Shown here piece after piece: positions 18,601 through 28,316 of a stretch of 45,681 nt of DNA (its first letter is position 1; every line of letters begins with the position of its first letter). A model generated the notes under the pieces. The model did no database searches, was not told the DNA's origin, and saw only the letters and a program-made list of their open reading frames with translations. Origin of the DNA: Spirochaeta sp. (GTDB lineage: Bacteria > Spirochaetota > Spirochaetia > DSM-27196 > Alkalispirochaetaceae); contig SLRR01000169.1 in the NCBI GenBank assembly GCA_007130865.1, forward strand, positions 1 to 45,681, read 5' to 3'. The position numbers and the translations under genes were made by a program.

Positions 18601-18862
18601 CGGTATCACCGCTCTGCCGGTATACCACGGCGAGATTGTTCAGAGCTTCCGCGTTGTGCGGCTCCAGGGTAACCGCCTGCTGATAACTCTCGATCGCCGG
18701 TCCGAAACGACGCTGTCTACCGTATATCGTACCTAGAAGGATGTGACCCGCCACAAGATCCGGGAAATACCGCAGCAGCTCCGCGGTCAGGCGCTCGGCG
18801 ATCTCAAAATCGTTTACCCGGTAGGCGCTTACCGCCCGGTTGAGAAGCTCCTTGTGTTTCAT
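15623..18862 (-). CDS. TPR-repeat protein with long Pro/Glu repeat region
   Basis: A 1079-residue protein. Residues 1 to about 480 are roughly a dozen consecutive TPR units (for example [40 protein letters not shown]). An acidic linker follows, then about 330 residues (roughly 640-970) made mostly of Pro-Glu and Ala-Glu repeats. The last 100 residues return to ordinary composition ([20 protein letters not shown] and on). There is no signal peptide, so it is probably cytoplasmic or anchored through partners. It starts inside the stop of the secreted LamG/FN3 gene (ATGA overlap), which suggests a shared function. The Pro/Glu part is probably an extended flexible spacer. The function is unknown. 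Confidence 0.88.
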   Translation of the reverse strand: MKHKELLNRAVSAYRVNDFEIAERLTAELLRYFPDLVAGHILLGTIYGRQRRFGPAIESYQQAVTLEPHNAEALNNLAVVYRQSGDTERALEMVKRALKLDPDNGEMLYNLGNILKDLGEHDQAIDAYENAVAADPTIAVAYNNLGTLYEARGEHERAVEAFGRGLRQDPNHPTLNYNLGNSLAALDRLDEARRSYENARKTRSGWTDALNNLGIVLERMNELDEAQEVFRELIDIQPDNYTAHNNLGTVLAKAGRVDDAIKAFQTALDKSPQYGRAAANLGQIASRASDLTTARRILQQMLQQDPDNVPLRKSLAEVLTRADLHDEAARTWQQVVEEDPQDTEALRELGLSQYRGGHREAGRNTLDRYAELNPEDRSYLAELSGILQDGGLHQEALELADEAIERNARDPAGYLRRAEALASLGRQEEAMSAIDEAATLSPEDGRVLAARANVFRTVGDRDEALKAADELISLQGQRASSDDLTSLNESLELYEQMVEAYEGENAERWQRNLDKLGRLAERGKAEAAEMATEETAGFDEESIPILDFSGAEAGSDEEPEEPDEEIEAYEEEFDLPYPQPAGGGAGGADGGGAEGSGAGAEDAPDTADSSRGVEDTHAPDEPLPSLQDLIEDDEEMPFGITDDEEEEPEPAVSAPPPDLDFHPEPTPPPPPAKPTPEPKPEPEPAPEPEPEPEPEAEPEPEPEPEPKPEPEPAPEPEPEPEPEAGLAPSGVPQADADAHADAEAAADEDESLEEEEPEPEEEELEEEEEPEEEKTFEPEPEDEERDNEDEELEPESKEPEPELGPEPEPALEEEPEPEAEPEAEAEPEEPEAEPEAEAEPEAEAEPEAEAEPEEFEPEAEPEAEPEPEAEPELPLPGYPQEEPQSPVAPPEPQPEPQQPQQPEPQPEPADEEQEEDLMPPPDPSLRKKLQDMIGKLKDQLGPPPEPPPDQPPSDNPLDKHAKLFKYLMGLADNLPPDRDQEFRQSDERLKLAGVTNRLGGRPTFRERLKQISAARAAEGKAPISPPAGTPGKKPDLAGTFDFIARMSGNLPDSDIGEQLSGRARNLSERLRQARSDEDS
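16243..16850 (-). repeat. Low-complexity Pro/Glu/Ala coding repeat, with a 63-bp exact duplication
   Basis: Short units such as GGCTCGGCCTCGGCTTCG recur throughout. Two segments, 16691-16753 and 16775-16837, are identical over 63 bases and encode the same 21-residue Pro/Glu/Lys/Ala block. The repeats keep reading frame, as expected for slippage or unequal recombination under selection on the protein. Confidence 0.9.
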
Positions 18863-20397
18863 CGCCCGTTCCTCTCTCGACCGGCGCGCACCTCGATCTC
18901 CCGCGAAAGCGTGCTGGTCTGGCCGTGCCGATCGTAGCTTTCCACGGCAAATACGTAGGGCACGTCCCCGGCAAGTCCGGTGATAGTTACATTCGACGTG
19001 GCACCGGCGTCCCGGGGGCTGATAACCCCGGCGGTACCGGTGTATCTCTGCGGGCGCTCGCCGAAGTACACGCGGTATCCCGCGACGTCATCATCCAGAA
19101 CCGGGTCCCAGGATATCTCCACGCCCCCCGGAACAGGCGTCCCCCTGACGATCCGCGGGGGAGGCGGTGGCACTGCTGCAGTGTAGCGCAACCGGACTTC
19201 CTGCAAGCGGGGGCTCTCCTCACGGCGCGCGTCCGCCAGAAGATCGTATCGTAACTGAACAAACCTTCCGCGTACGTTACCCGGTACACCACCGCCGGGA
19301 GGCAGAGGCGTCCACTCCGCGTCGATCGCGTCCCGAGGATCATCGTGTACCACGATATTACCGATGCGGTAATACCCTCGAATCTCCGTATTTCCCGGCT
19401 CGTGAGCGCGTGTCTCCACCGCCTCCAGCCGCGCGCCGCTCCCACCGAGGTCGATTGGACCGCTGATCACCCTTCCGGGATCACCGGTGAACCGGGAGGG
19501 TTGAGGTCCGGTGGACACAGAGCGGGAGATTCGCAGTTCGTCCAACGCTCCTTCGTACCGTTGCCCCACCACCAGTCCGTCACCGGTATCGTAGCCGAAA
19601 AGGATAGAGTGCCGCGTACCGTCTTCGGTACCGCTGTCGCTGAGATAGTGTATATCTTCGGGTATGCCGTCCACCAGGTACGCCAGCTGTCCTGTTTCCG
19701 CATCGAAACGCAACTGGTGGTGACGCCAGATCCGGGGTACAAGACTGCGCCGCGCCGAGAGGCGCACCGGTGGTTGCGGCTCGACCCCGTCCCGTCCGGC
19801 CCGAACCACGAGGTTGGTCAGTACCCAGTGCAGACGACGATCGCTTATCTCCAGGCGGAGGTCCTGCAGAACCGGGTGTCCGCTGTTCAGAAGAGCTCCC
19901 TGCCATCGCAGGATCACCGCTCCTTCCGTAACAAAGTGCGGGTGAAGCCAGAAATCGATCGTAAAGCTCCCGGGTTGCGTCTCCGGTGTAAACAGAGCTT
20001 CCGGTCCGGGGATATACGCGATCGAGCCGGTACCGTCAAAACCCGCGGCTCCGCTACCGAACCGACGAGGGGTGGAAACCACGTTGACACCGTTGTTAAC
20101 CGTGCGATAGCTGCCCGAAAGATCCTCCACCGTTCCGTCAAACCCGGCAAGCAAGTCCGTTTCCGTCCGCACCGGCCGGGTTGCGTCCTCCAGGGTTACG
20201 TCGTAGCCCCCTTGCCATCCCGGGATAAACCGCACATTGGTAAGATCGGTAAGAAGATCCCAACCGGCGCGACCGCCGAAGTTGCGTTCCGCCACCGGTG
20301 TCTGAGCTGAGAGCGTGGATAGCCCCGGAAAGATACTCAACGCGATCGCGGCGGCAAAGAACAAATATCTACGTGTTGACACAACAGGAGTACTCAT
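18859..20397 (-). CDS. Secreted LamG-like / fibronectin type III protein
   Basis: A 512-residue exported protein. The signal peptide (about 1-31) ends in LSTLSAQ. Residues about 85-290 resemble a concanavalin A/LamG jelly roll ([11 protein letters not shown], then LDELRISRS, the usual end of such domains). A second beta region follows, then an FN3 domain near 415-500 ([22 protein letters not shown], then [15 protein letters not shown]). It probably binds carbohydrate or protein at the cell surface or in the periplasm. Its stop overlaps the start of the TPR gene by four bases. No clear Shine-Dalgarno sequence precedes the ATG. It is divergent from uvrC with only 26 bases between them. Confidence 0.85.
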   Translation of the reverse strand: MSTPVVSTRRYLFFAAAIALSIFPGLSTLSAQTPVAERNFGGRAGWDLLTDLTNVRFIPGWQGGYDVTLEDATRPVRTETDLLAGFDGTVEDLSGSYRTVNNGVNVVSTPRRFGSGAAGFDGTGSIAYIPGPEALFTPETQPGSFTIDFWLHPHFVTEGAVILRWQGALLNSGHPVLQDLRLEISDRRLHWVLTNLVVRAGRDGVEPQPPVRLSARRSLVPRIWRHHQLRFDAETGQLAYLVDGIPEDIHYLSDSGTEDGTRHSILFGYDTGDGLVVGQRYEGALDELRISRSVSTGPQPSRFTGDPGRVISGPIDLGGSGARLEAVETRAHEPGNTEIRGYYRIGNIVVHDDPRDAIDAEWTPLPPGGGVPGNVRGRFVQLRYDLLADARREESPRLQEVRLRYTAAVPPPPPRIVRGTPVPGGVEISWDPVLDDDVAGYRVYFGERPQRYTGTAGVISPRDAGATSNVTITGLAGDVPYVFAVESYDRHGQTSTLSREIEVRAGRERNGR

Positions 20398-20423
20398 AGT
20401 TCCGTATTTCAGGTATCGGCACT

Positions 20424-22229
20424 ATGAACATCGATCTGAAAAGGAGCATTGGAGATTTTCCCGATAACCCCGGAGTATACCTGATGTACGACGGGGAAGA
20501 CATTATTATTTATGTAGGAAAAGCTAAAAATCTCCGCTCCCGCGTCCGGTCATACTTCCTGCAGGACAACCCGATAAAGACTCGCGTCCTCATGAGCCGC
20601 GTACAGCGAATCGAGTACCTCGTCACCGGCAACGAATACGAGGCGCTGCTGCTGGAAAACAACCTGATCAAACGGCACAGCCCGCGCTATAACATCAACC
20701 TGAAGGACGGCAAGAGCTACCCCGTCATCCGTATCACCGCCGACGAATATCCCCGCATATTCCGTACACGCCGAATCGTACAGGACGGGTCTCACTACTT
20801 CGGTCCCTACCCCGATACCCGCCTCATCGACGAGTACCTGGAGCTCGTGGATAAACTGTATCCCCTGCGCAAGTGCCGTACCACAGCACTGAAGCCTCGC
20901 AAGTCTCCCTGCCTCTACCACCATATCGGGCGGTGCGCCGCGGTTTGCGCCGGGAGGACTTCCCACGAGGAGTACATGCGCCGCGTGGAGGCGATTAAGG
21001 CGCTTCTGGCGGGTCGGACCACGGAGCTGCGCCGGGAGCTGACGGAGAAAATGCACGCCGCCGGATCAGAGCTTCGCTTTGAGGAGGCTGCGTCCTGCCG
21101 TGATGCCCTGCGCGCGCTGGACCAGGTGGAGACGGAGCAGCGCATCGTCGATTTTGACCCGGAAGTCCGGGACTACATCGGACACGCTTCCCGGGACGAA
21201 CTCTCGGCGTTCGTGGTGTTCCAGATGCGCTCCGGTAAGATGGTGGGAAACAGCGTGTTTTACGGCGAGTTGCCGGGATCGGAGGAGGAAAACCTGGTGG
21301 AGTTCGTGCTCCGGTTTTACAGCTCCACCGGGACCCCGCCACGACGGTTGTATACTTCATCCTCCCTGGGCGACCTGGACCCGCTGCGCGAGTTCTTCCA
21401 ACGGGAGCTCCAGTCGGAGGTGGAGATTCTCGCCCCGGAAACGTCCCGGGATGCGGCGATACTGCGCCTGTGTACGGAGAACGCCCGGCAGGAGCTGGAG
21501 CGTCACATCCGGTCGCGCGGCGACGTTCCGGCGCTGGAAGAACTGGCCACGGTGTTGAAATTGAGCGGACCACCGCTCCGGATCGAGGGGTTTGATATCG
21601 CCCACGTAGGCGGGCATCATACGGTAGCGTCTCTGGTGAGTTTCTCCAACGGCGTTCCCGACAAGAGCCAGTACAAGCGCTTCCGGATTCGTTCGCTTCC
21701 GGAGGGCCGGGTGGACGACTTTGCATCGATGCGGGAGGTCCTGGCGCGTCGATATACACGGGTGAAGAACGAGAGACTCCCCCGACCTGATCTGGTGGTG
21801 GTGGACGGGGGTAAGGGCCAGGTGAGCGCCGCCCGGGAGATCCTGGACGCCCTGGATCTCGCGATACCGATCGTGGGAATCGCCAAGCGGGAAGAGGAAC
21901 TCTTCCTCCCGGAACACCCGGAGCCTATCCGGCTGCCGGAGGGTACGCCGGCGCTGCGGGTCCTGCAGTTCGTTCGGGATGAGGCGCACCGCTTTGCCAC
22001 CACCTATCGTGCATCGCTTCAGAAAAAAGAGGTAGTCACATCGTTGCTGGAGGAGGTTCCGGGCATCGGTCCACGCCGGGCCGCCAGGATCCTCAAAGCG
22101 TTTCCGGACCTGGACGGTCTCCTGGAAACCCCGGTCGATATCGTGGCAAAAAGCACGGGCATCACGGAAACCAAGGTTGGCGAAGTCCGAGAAAAGATCC
22201 GAAGCGGGATCTACGGGGAGGAATCCTGA
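20424..22229 (+). CDS. uvrC: Excinuclease ABC subunit C
   Basis: A 601-residue nucleotide-excision-repair endonuclease that cuts on both sides of a UvrB-bound lesion. The GIY-YIG domain for the 3' cut is at residues about 10-90 (NPGVYLMYDGEDIIIYVGKAKNLRSR, split here as GVYLMY and IYVGKAK). A UVR segment lies near 200-235. The RNase H-like domain for the 5' cut holds IEGFDIAHVGG and LVVVDGGKGQ. C-terminal helix-hairpin-helix motifs include EVPGIGPRRAARILKAF. Length and order match full UvrC. The end overlaps holA, on the other strand, by 19 bases. Confidence 0.97.
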   Translation: MNIDLKRSIGDFPDNPGVYLMYDGEDIIIYVGKAKNLRSRVRSYFLQDNPIKTRVLMSRVQRIEYLVTGNEYEALLLENNLIKRHSPRYNINLKDGKSYPVIRITADEYPRIFRTRRIVQDGSHYFGPYPDTRLIDEYLELVDKLYPLRKCRTTALKPRKSPCLYHHIGRCAAVCAGRTSHEEYMRRVEAIKALLAGRTTELRRELTEKMHAAGSELRFEEAASCRDALRALDQVETEQRIVDFDPEVRDYIGHASRDELSAFVVFQMRSGKMVGNSVFYGELPGSEEENLVEFVLRFYSSTGTPPRRLYTSSSLGDLDPLREFFQRELQSEVEILAPETSRDAAILRLCTENARQELERHIRSRGDVPALEELATVLKLSGPPLRIEGFDIAHVGGHHTVASLVSFSNGVPDKSQYKRFRIRSLPEGRVDDFASMREVLARRYTRVKNERLPRPDLVVVDGGKGQVSAAREILDALDLAIPIVGIAKREEELFLPEHPEPIRLPEGTPALRVLQFVRDEAHRFATTYRASLQKKEVVTSLLEEVPGIGPRRAARILKAFPDLDGLLETPVDIVAKSTGITETKVGEVREKIRSGIYGEES

Positions 22230-23272
22230 AAGACCCGACCGGGGTACTCCCATGGTCGGCGACGGCGCAGCGGTCCCGCCACGCTCCACCGGCCGTGCCG
22301 GACGATTACGCTGTACAGGTACTGTTGCAGGAGTCCCGGGTGAAACGCCACCGGAACGGTCCGCAGCAGCGCGTCGGTATCATTGGTACAGATACGGATC
22401 ATGGCGCAATCCTCCAGGGAGAACCGGGACGCTGCGGCGAGAAGACTTTTCTGCAGACGTTTTCCGGCCACCCTCTGCCCGGATCGGCGTGCCAGTTCCT
22501 CAAAGAGGCGACCCTGTTCCACCCCGGACGCTCGCAGCGCCTGCAGCGTGTACAGCCGATCCAGCTGCCAGGAAAGTCCCAGCACGATTTGAACCGGGTC
22601 GGTGGTTACCGCCAGTTTCGCCGCGATGTCCAGCGCGTGATCGAGGTTTTCCTCGACAATGGCGTCGTACAGGGTAAAGATGTTTTCTTCCCGTGCGTGG
22701 TAGATGTACTGGTCCACGTCGTCCACGGTTATGCGCTTACCTACAAAAGCGATCAACCGATCCGCTTCCTGACGCAGGTCCAGGGTGTTGTTGTCCACCA
22801 GTTCCAGGAGGAGGTCGATCCCTTCCGGATCTATCTGCACATCGTGCCGGCGGAAGTATCCCGACAGCCACCCCTGCTTCTGGTTCTCAAACATCTCCCA
22901 GAAGATGCGAGTGTTCCGGGGACCGACCGCTTTCTTGAGATCGGCGTGCACGGACGTCTCGGCACTCTCCATCACCAGAACCGCAGCCGGGGTCGGATGC
23001 TCGGCGTAACGAACAAGCGGGGAGATCTCGTCCTTCCGTTTGAGGTGCTCCACGGCACGGTACCGCACCAGAACCGAACTGCCGAAAAGCGACCCGTTCT
23101 GCATGAGGTCCACTACTTGTTCCGGGGTGGTGTCGAACGCGTAAAAGGTGTGCTCTTCCAGCTCTTCGCCCCAGGTTTTGCTAAGCGCCGCCTGGAGTTC
23201 CCGGAAGGCGGACCGCTTTTCCCCCTCCTCGGGACCGAGGTGAAGAACCAGGGGTGGTATCGTCTGCGCCAC
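22211..23272 (-). CDS. holA: DNA polymerase III delta subunit
   Basis: A 353-residue clamp-loader subunit that opens the sliding clamp. It fits the family in length and has the HolA pattern: an N-terminal P-loop-less AAA+ domain (LVLHLGPEEGEKR), the central VLVMESAETSVHADLKKAV, then LLLELVDNNTLDLRQEADRLI and the C-terminal collar segment DPVQIVLGLSWQLDRLYTL. It is the last gene of the long minus-strand block, eight bases after lexA. Its 3' end overlaps that of uvrC, so the two transcripts converge. Confidence 0.9.
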   Translation of the reverse strand: MAQTIPPLVLHLGPEEGEKRSAFRELQAALSKTWGEELEEHTFYAFDTTPEQVVDLMQNGSLFGSSVLVRYRAVEHLKRKDEISPLVRYAEHPTPAAVLVMESAETSVHADLKKAVGPRNTRIFWEMFENQKQGWLSGYFRRHDVQIDPEGIDLLLELVDNNTLDLRQEADRLIAFVGKRITVDDVDQYIYHAREENIFTLYDAIVEENLDHALDIAAKLAVTTDPVQIVLGLSWQLDRLYTLQALRASGVEQGRLFEELARRSGQRVAGKRLQKSLLAAASRFSLEDCAMIRICTNDTDALLRTVPVAFHPGLLQQYLYSVIVRHGRWSVAGPLRRRRPWEYPGRVFQDSSP

Positions 23273-23280
23273 GAGCGTCC

Positions 23281-23895
23281 TTACTCGTAGCTGCGGATCA
23301 CGTGGGCCAGCGTTCCGAGAATACGCACGTCCCGGGTATAGATCGGCGTATACGCGGGATTCTCCGCCTTAAGCTGAACGCGGTTGCTCTCCCGGAAAAA
23401 CCGTTTGATAGTAACCGCTTCATCCACCATGGCTACTACAATCGATCCGTTTTCCGCGACCGGCGTCTGAGCGATCACCGCGATGTCCCCGTCCATGATT
23501 CCCGCTCCGGTCATGCTGTCGCCCTGGACCTGCAACGCAAAGTAATCACCCTTCTTGAGCAGCGACGCCGGCACTTCCACGGACCCGTCGTAGTTCTCCT
23601 CCACCAGTACCGGCAAGCCCGCCGCTACGGAACCGAGCATCGGAATCTGTCGGATCGGCTCGGGAGACTCCTGCTGCTCCTTCTCTTCATCAAGAATTTC
23701 GATCGCCCGGGATCGATTGGTGTCACACCGGATCGCCTGCTTCTTCTGAAGCGCCTTCACGTGGTCGTGCGCGCCCTTGACGGAAATACCGAAGTACTCG
23801 GAGATCTCCCGGATCGTCGGGGGATACTTGTTCTTCCGGATGAACGTCCGGATAAACTCGAGCACCTCCTGCTGCCTTTTTGTAATCGGTCTCAT
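23281..23895 (-). CDS. lexA: LexA SOS repressor
   Basis: A 204-residue repressor-protease. The winged-helix DNA-binding domain (1-65) has the recognition-helix region PPTIREISEYFGISVKGAHD. The self-cleavage bond is Ala92-Gly93 (SVAAGLP). Ser127 (QGDSMTG) and Lys164 (AVTIKR) form the catalytic dyad. Its start overlaps the stop of ntrX by four bases, so it is co-translated with a sigma-54 activator rather than standing alone. I could not point to an operator in front of it. Confidence 0.95.
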   Translation of the reverse strand: MRPITKRQQEVLEFIRTFIRKNKYPPTIREISEYFGISVKGAHDHVKALQKKQAIRCDTNRSRAIEILDEEKEQQESPEPIRQIPMLGSVAAGLPVLVEENYDGSVEVPASLLKKGDYFALQVQGDSMTGAGIMDGDIAVIAQTPVAENGSIVVAMVDEAVTIKRFFRESNRVQLKAENPAYTPIYTRDVRILGTLAHVIRSYE

Positions 23896-25247
23896 CGCCC
23901 CACCTCAATACCGAGTTTCCTGATCTTCGCGTGCAGACTGCTGGGATAGATGCCCAGGGATTGAGCTGTCTGGGAGATGTTGTAATCATGCTCCCGCAGC
24001 TTCTCCGTCAGGTATTGCCGCTCAAAACGATCACGGGCTTCGTTCAGACCCAGTTGCAGATATTCGCCCAGAGGGTGCTTACGTGTACTCTGCTTGCGGC
24101 TTCCCAGTAAACGATCAACATCCTCACGCGTCACAGTATCCTGTACCGTCATAATGCTAACCCGTTCCGCGAAGTTCTTCAACTCTCGTACGTTCCCAGG
24201 CCAGGAATAATCCATTATCTTCTGCATCGCTTCCGGCTCAAACCGTATCTGCCGTGGCTGTTCCCTCATAAATGCGTCCAGCAGGAGAGGCACGTCCTCG
24301 GTGCGGTCCCGGAGCGCCGGCATGTGGATGGGAACCACGTTGAGACGGAAGAACAGATCCTCCCGGAAGCGGCCTTCCCGGACTTCCCGGCCGAGATCGC
24401 GGTTGGTGGCGGCTACTATCCGCACGTCCACGGTGATCGTTTCTTCAGCGCCCACGCGCTGGAGCTGCATCTCCTGGATCACCCGGAGCACCTTGGCCTG
24501 GGCACCGGCCGACATGTCGGCGATCTCGTCAAGAAAGAGCGTCCCTCCGTGCGCGTGTTCGAACTTTCCCTTCCGTCCGGCGTGCGCCCCGGTAAAGGCA
24601 CCTTTCTCGTGTCCGAACAACTCGCTCTCGATGAGTGATTCCGGCAGGGCCGCGCAGTTAACCGCCACAAAGGGCTTGTCGTAACGACCGCTCACGCGGT
24701 GGATCTCCCGGGCTACCAGTTCTTTTCCGGTACCGTTCTCTCCGGTCACCATCACCCGGGCATCACTCTCCCCGATCTGCTTCACGATCTTGCGGACGCT
24801 CTGGATCGCAGCGCTGACGCCCACCAGGTGCTGGTGCGCTCCCCTGGATACGCGTTGTCGTAGAGATTCGTTCTCCTGACGGAGCGATTCCATCTCCAAC
24901 GCGTGCCGCACCACCGTAACCACCCGGTCCAGGCTGAGCGGCTTCTCGATAAAGTCATACGCTCCGCCCTTGACCGCTTTAACCGCCAGATCGATCGAAC
25001 CGTGTCCGCTGATCATGATCACGGGAATTCGCGGGTACCCGGTTCGCACCTCCTCGAGCACGTCCATACCGCCCTTGCCGGGCAGCCAGACGTCAAGAAG
25101 AATACAGTCCACCAGTTCGCGGTCGAGCAATCCCAGGCCAATGAGACCATCCTCCGCGGTCAGAACGCTGTATCCTTCATCGTCGAGGATGTCTTTCAGT
25201 ATGTCCCGGATTCCCCGTTCATCGTCGATTACCAGAACGGTCTTCAT
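23892..25247 (-). CDS. ntrX: Sigma-54-dependent response regulator, NtrX/NtrC family
   Basis: A 451-residue activator. The receiver domain has Asp10, Asp11-type acidic pocket (VIDDE), Asp52 (ILLDVWLP) and Lys at FIEKPL. The AAA+ domain has Walker A GENGTGKE (169-176), the sigma-54 contact loop GAFTGA (216-221), Walker B LFLDEIAD and an arginine finger region FREDLFFRLNV. A Fis-type helix-turn-helix ends the protein (ISQTAQSLGIYPSSLHAKIRKL). It is the partner of the NtrY-like kinase just upstream, with a 4-base overlap, and needs the RpoN encoded in the same block. Confidence 0.93.
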   Translation of the reverse strand: MKTVLVIDDERGIRDILKDILDDEGYSVLTAEDGLIGLGLLDRELVDCILLDVWLPGKGGMDVLEEVRTGYPRIPVIMISGHGSIDLAVKAVKGGAYDFIEKPLSLDRVVTVVRHALEMESLRQENESLRQRVSRGAHQHLVGVSAAIQSVRKIVKQIGESDARVMVTGENGTGKELVAREIHRVSGRYDKPFVAVNCAALPESLIESELFGHEKGAFTGAHAGRKGKFEHAHGGTLFLDEIADMSAGAQAKVLRVIQEMQLQRVGAEETITVDVRIVAATNRDLGREVREGRFREDLFFRLNVVPIHMPALRDRTEDVPLLLDAFMREQPRQIRFEPEAMQKIMDYSWPGNVRELKNFAERVSIMTVQDTVTREDVDRLLGSRKQSTRKHPLGEYLQLGLNEARDRFERQYLTEKLREHDYNISQTAQSLGIYPSSLHAKIRKLGIEVGR

Positions 25248-27037
25248 GATTCCCCAGGTCCTTCCTCGTACGCCGGCAGATCGATGATGAACGTCGTCCC
25301 GCTTCCGGGAGCGCTCTCAAAACTTATCTGCCCATCATGATCAAAAACGATGCGCTCTACAATCGCAAGGCCCAGGCCGGTACCTTCTCCCTTGCTGGTG
25401 ATATACGGCTCAAAGATCGTCTTCCCAAGATCCTCCGGTATGCCCGGTCCGTCGTCCTCTACGCGCAACCGGCAGTAGGGGACGTTGTTTTTGCGGACCA
25501 GATCGGCTTTAAACCGTATCGCCACACGATCGCCGGCGGCCTCCGTGGCGTTGGCGACCAGGTTACCGATCACCTGTCGCATCTGTCCGCGGTCGACGGA
25601 AACGATCATCTCCGATTCCACACCGGCAGTATCGATCGTAACCCGCGGATCTTCCCGATAAACCGCCGCTGCTTCGCGAACGATATCCCGGATCAGCGCG
25701 TTCTCCCGCGCGGGCCGGGGCATCCGCGCAAAGGAACGGAAGTCATCGAGCAGCGACGCCAGCGCATCCACCTCGCGGATGATCGTGTCCACCGTCCGGT
25801 TCAGGACGTTTCCAAAGTCTTCCGCGTCCGCTTCGTACCGCCGGCGAAGACGCTCCGCGGCGAGCCGGATCGGCGTAAGCGGATTCTTGACCTCGTGGGC
25901 GAGCCGCTGAGCAATTTCCTGCCAGGCCTGGACCTTCTCCGCCTGGATCATGCGACGCCGGGCGCGATCCAGGTCGGTCACCATATTGTTGAAGGAGATC
26001 ACCAGGAGTCCCAGATCGTCGCTGGGTCGGCCCAGAATCCGGACGGAATAGTCTCCCTCGGCGACACGACGGGTCGCGTCCTCCAGGGACTCGATGGGAC
26101 GCATAATGCGGGCGGACAGAAAGAAACTTGCCAGCACCGCCAGCAGCAGTATCGGTGCGGCAAACACACCGTAGACGAGACCCATGTAGAGCATGAACGC
26201 TGGACGGAGTTGCTCCAGTTGTTCAAAGGTCCGCCTCGCTTCCGTGAGATTGCGGGCGGCGTTCTCAAACCCCGCAGGCAAAGCGGTCGTGATAACCGCA
26301 GTCAACCCCGGCCGTTCCGGCACGGGTGCCACCAGGCGAAGCATACCTTCGCCACCGACGCTGAGACGACTCACCACCAAATCCGTACCGGTAACACGCG
26401 ACCCCGGTACGCTGCGACGCAGCCGTTCAACTCCCTGGAATAAGAGATCGTTTCCGTCGGCATCGACCAGTTGCATTGCCGCCAGGTCCGGAAGTCGGTT
26501 CTCGAGTACGGTCCACGCCCGGAGCGCGTCGGTCGCGTCCGGATCGTCCGGCATATCTCCGAACACTCGAACCAGCGTGCCGTCCGCAACGACCTGTTCC
26601 AACTGCTGCTCCTGGCGATCATAAAACAGCAGGGAGAGGCGCAAACCATCCCCCAGGGCAGTTCCGGTACCGCTGCTGAAGAGCAGGTCCATCGCGGAAG
26701 AGAGGAAGCTCACGGAAACCACTCCCTGGGGAACCGCCGAGAGCAGAACCACCATCGCAAAGAAGAGCGACATCCTGCTCTTGAGCGTACTCCCCGGTAC
26801 ACCGCGGCGCCGTTCCCGGAGGAGCCGCACCACGTTGACCGCCACGAGCGCCAGGAGGACCACCACAAAGAGCAACCCCAGGACGGCAAACAGAATTGTA
26901 TATTGGATCTGGAACGGTTCGGGACCTCGCAGAAGCTCCCGAGACAGCACCACCGTGAGCAACACCACGGTCACGTATAACATGCCGAGGCTGACCACCG
27001 TGGTAAACGACGCGGACGTACCGCGAAGATTCCTCAT
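25244..27037 (-). CDS. ntrY: NtrY-like membrane sensor histidine kinase
   Basis: A 597-residue membrane kinase. Hydrophobic helices lie near 13-33, 47-70 and 90-115, then an extracytoplasmic sensor part and another helix near 285-310 (YGVFAAPILLLAVLASFF). A HAMP linker (IESLEDATRRVAEGDYSVRI), PAS-free linker and HisKA box (RLAHEVKNPLTPIRLAAER) follow. N (QVIGNLVANATEAA), G1 (VEDDGPGIPED) and G2 (GEGTGLGLAIVERI) boxes are intact. It should phosphorylate the response regulator encoded by the overlapping next gene. NtrY names a family resemblance; nitrogen or redox sensing is not proven here. AATAAT lies eight bases before the ATG, inside the ptsH end, and no Shine-Dalgarno is seen. Confidence 0.9.
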   Translation of the reverse strand: MRNLRGTSASFTTVVSLGMLYVTVVLLTVVLSRELLRGPEPFQIQYTILFAVLGLLFVVVLLALVAVNVVRLLRERRRGVPGSTLKSRMSLFFAMVVLLSAVPQGVVSVSFLSSAMDLLFSSGTGTALGDGLRLSLLFYDRQEQQLEQVVADGTLVRVFGDMPDDPDATDALRAWTVLENRLPDLAAMQLVDADGNDLLFQGVERLRRSVPGSRVTGTDLVVSRLSVGGEGMLRLVAPVPERPGLTAVITTALPAGFENAARNLTEARRTFEQLEQLRPAFMLYMGLVYGVFAAPILLLAVLASFFLSARIMRPIESLEDATRRVAEGDYSVRILGRPSDDLGLLVISFNNMVTDLDRARRRMIQAEKVQAWQEIAQRLAHEVKNPLTPIRLAAERLRRRYEADAEDFGNVLNRTVDTIIREVDALASLLDDFRSFARMPRPARENALIRDIVREAAAVYREDPRVTIDTAGVESEMIVSVDRGQMRQVIGNLVANATEAAGDRVAIRFKADLVRKNNVPYCRLRVEDDGPGIPEDLGKTIFEPYITSKGEGTGLGLAIVERIVFDHDGQISFESAPGSGTTFIIDLPAYEEGPGES

Positions 27038-27046
27038 CGCAACCGA

Positions 27047-27310
27047 TTATTCTTCAAAGCCGTTTTCAAAGAGTTGGGCTATCGACTCCACTGCCTCTTC
27101 TTCATCCTCCCCTTCGGCCTTGATCGAGATCCTGGAGTTATATCCCGCACCAAGCGTAATGATACCCATGATCGATTTCGCGTTGATCGTCTCGTTATCG
27201 GTGGAAAATTCTATCTGTGATGAATACCGGGCAGCAGTTTGTACGATTAACGCTGCCGGGCGCGCGTGGATACCGGCGCGGTTTCGAACGACCACATCCT
27301 TCTCGATCAT
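27047..27310 (-). CDS. ptsH: HPr phosphocarrier protein
   Basis: An 87-residue HPr. His15 (RAGIHARPA), the site phosphorylated by enzyme I, and Ser46 (NAKSIMGI), the site of HPr kinase, are both present. A GAGG nine bases upstream supports the start. It follows hprK by 14 bases. No enzyme I or sugar permease is in the window, so this HPr may serve mainly in regulation, as in the proteobacterial nitrogen-PTS cluster with the same gene order. Confidence 0.95.
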   Translation of the reverse strand: MIEKDVVVRNRAGIHARPAALIVQTAARYSSQIEFSTDNETINAKSIMGIITLGAGYNSRISIKAEGEDEEEAVESIAQLFENGFEE

Positions 27311-27324
27311 GCTGCAATACCTCG

Positions 27325-28305
27325 CTAAAGTCCCTTTTTCTGTGAGTAGGCTCTGCGCGCGTTTTCGCTGTCAAGCCAGCGCATCACGTTCTGGTTAAAC
27401 TCACGAGCGGAATAGTAACCCATTTTTTTCAATCTTTCATTCATTGCGGCGGTTTCGATGATAATCGGTACGTTCCGCCCCGGCTTGACCGGTATTTCGA
27501 TGTACGGCGTGGCCACGCCTAGAATCTCCCAGGTTGCGTCGTCCGCTCCGATCCGATCGTACTCCTTATTGGCATCCCACACCTCCAGGCGGCATACCAG
27601 CTGCACCTGCTTGTTATCGCGGATCGAACCTACGCCGAAGAGGTGCGCGATATTGATAATCCCCAGCCCACGGATCTCCATATGGTGCCCCAGAACGGGG
27701 TTCGCGCCCTGGCCGAGCAGGATGTTTCCCGCCACGCGCCGGATCTCTACCGCATCGTCCGCCACGAGACGGTGACCGCGCTCGATCAGCTCCAGAGCGG
27801 CTTCGCTCTTACCGACACCGCTATCCCCCAGTATCAGCATACCGATACCGAACACCTCCACCAGGGTAGCGTGAATCGTCTCCCGCGCAGCGAACACGTT
27901 GGCCAGGGCCCGGATCAACCGCATCACGAACTCGCTCGTATCCAGCCGTGACTGCAGAACAGGACACCGCGCCTCTTCCGCGAAACGTAAAAAAGCCTCC
28001 GTCGGTTCCAGGCTATGGGTAAAAATACAGCACGGTATGTCCCGCTGGAAGAACTGCTCGATCGAATCGTGTCGGTTCTCCCCGGCCAGTCGTTCCAGGT
28101 ATGCGTGCTCACCGCGACCGAAGATCTGGATACGGTCGGCGCCGAATTTGTCAAAGAAGCCGCTCAAAGCCAGTCCCGGCCTGTTCAGATCCTGCGTCGT
28201 TATCGGGCGCAACAGTCCCACCCGTCCGCCGATGCAGACCAGACTGAGATCGTTATGCTCCTTGAGATCCAGATCCAGGAGATCCAGAACGGTAAACTGT
28301 TCCAT
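27325..28305 (-). CDS. hprK: HPr kinase/phosphorylase
   Basis: A 326-residue full-length enzyme that phosphorylates and dephosphorylates HPr at Ser46. The N-terminal domain covers about 1-130. The catalytic domain has Walker A ILGDSGVGKSEAAL and the family signature EIRGLGIINIAHLFG with the following basic residues. It lies 11 bases after hpf and 14 bases before its substrate gene ptsH. It gives Ser-phosphorylated HPr, the carbon-control form. Confidence 0.96.
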   Translation of the reverse strand: MEQFTVLDLLDLDLKEHNDLSLVCIGGRVGLLRPITTQDLNRPGLALSGFFDKFGADRIQIFGRGEHAYLERLAGENRHDSIEQFFQRDIPCCIFTHSLEPTEAFLRFAEEARCPVLQSRLDTSEFVMRLIRALANVFAARETIHATLVEVFGIGMLILGDSGVGKSEAALELIERGHRLVADDAVEIRRVAGNILLGQGANPVLGHHMEIRGLGIINIAHLFGVGSIRDNKQVQLVCRLEVWDANKEYDRIGADDATWEILGVATPYIEIPVKPGRNVPIIIETAAMNERLKKMGYYSAREFNQNVMRWLDSENARRAYSQKKGL

Positions 28306-28316
28306 CGGCGCGGGGA

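Noticed and set aside
20376-20410. uvrC promoter from the TTGACA at 20376
   Set aside because: No acceptable -10 at 16-18 bases; the nearest TATTTC is 23 bases away.
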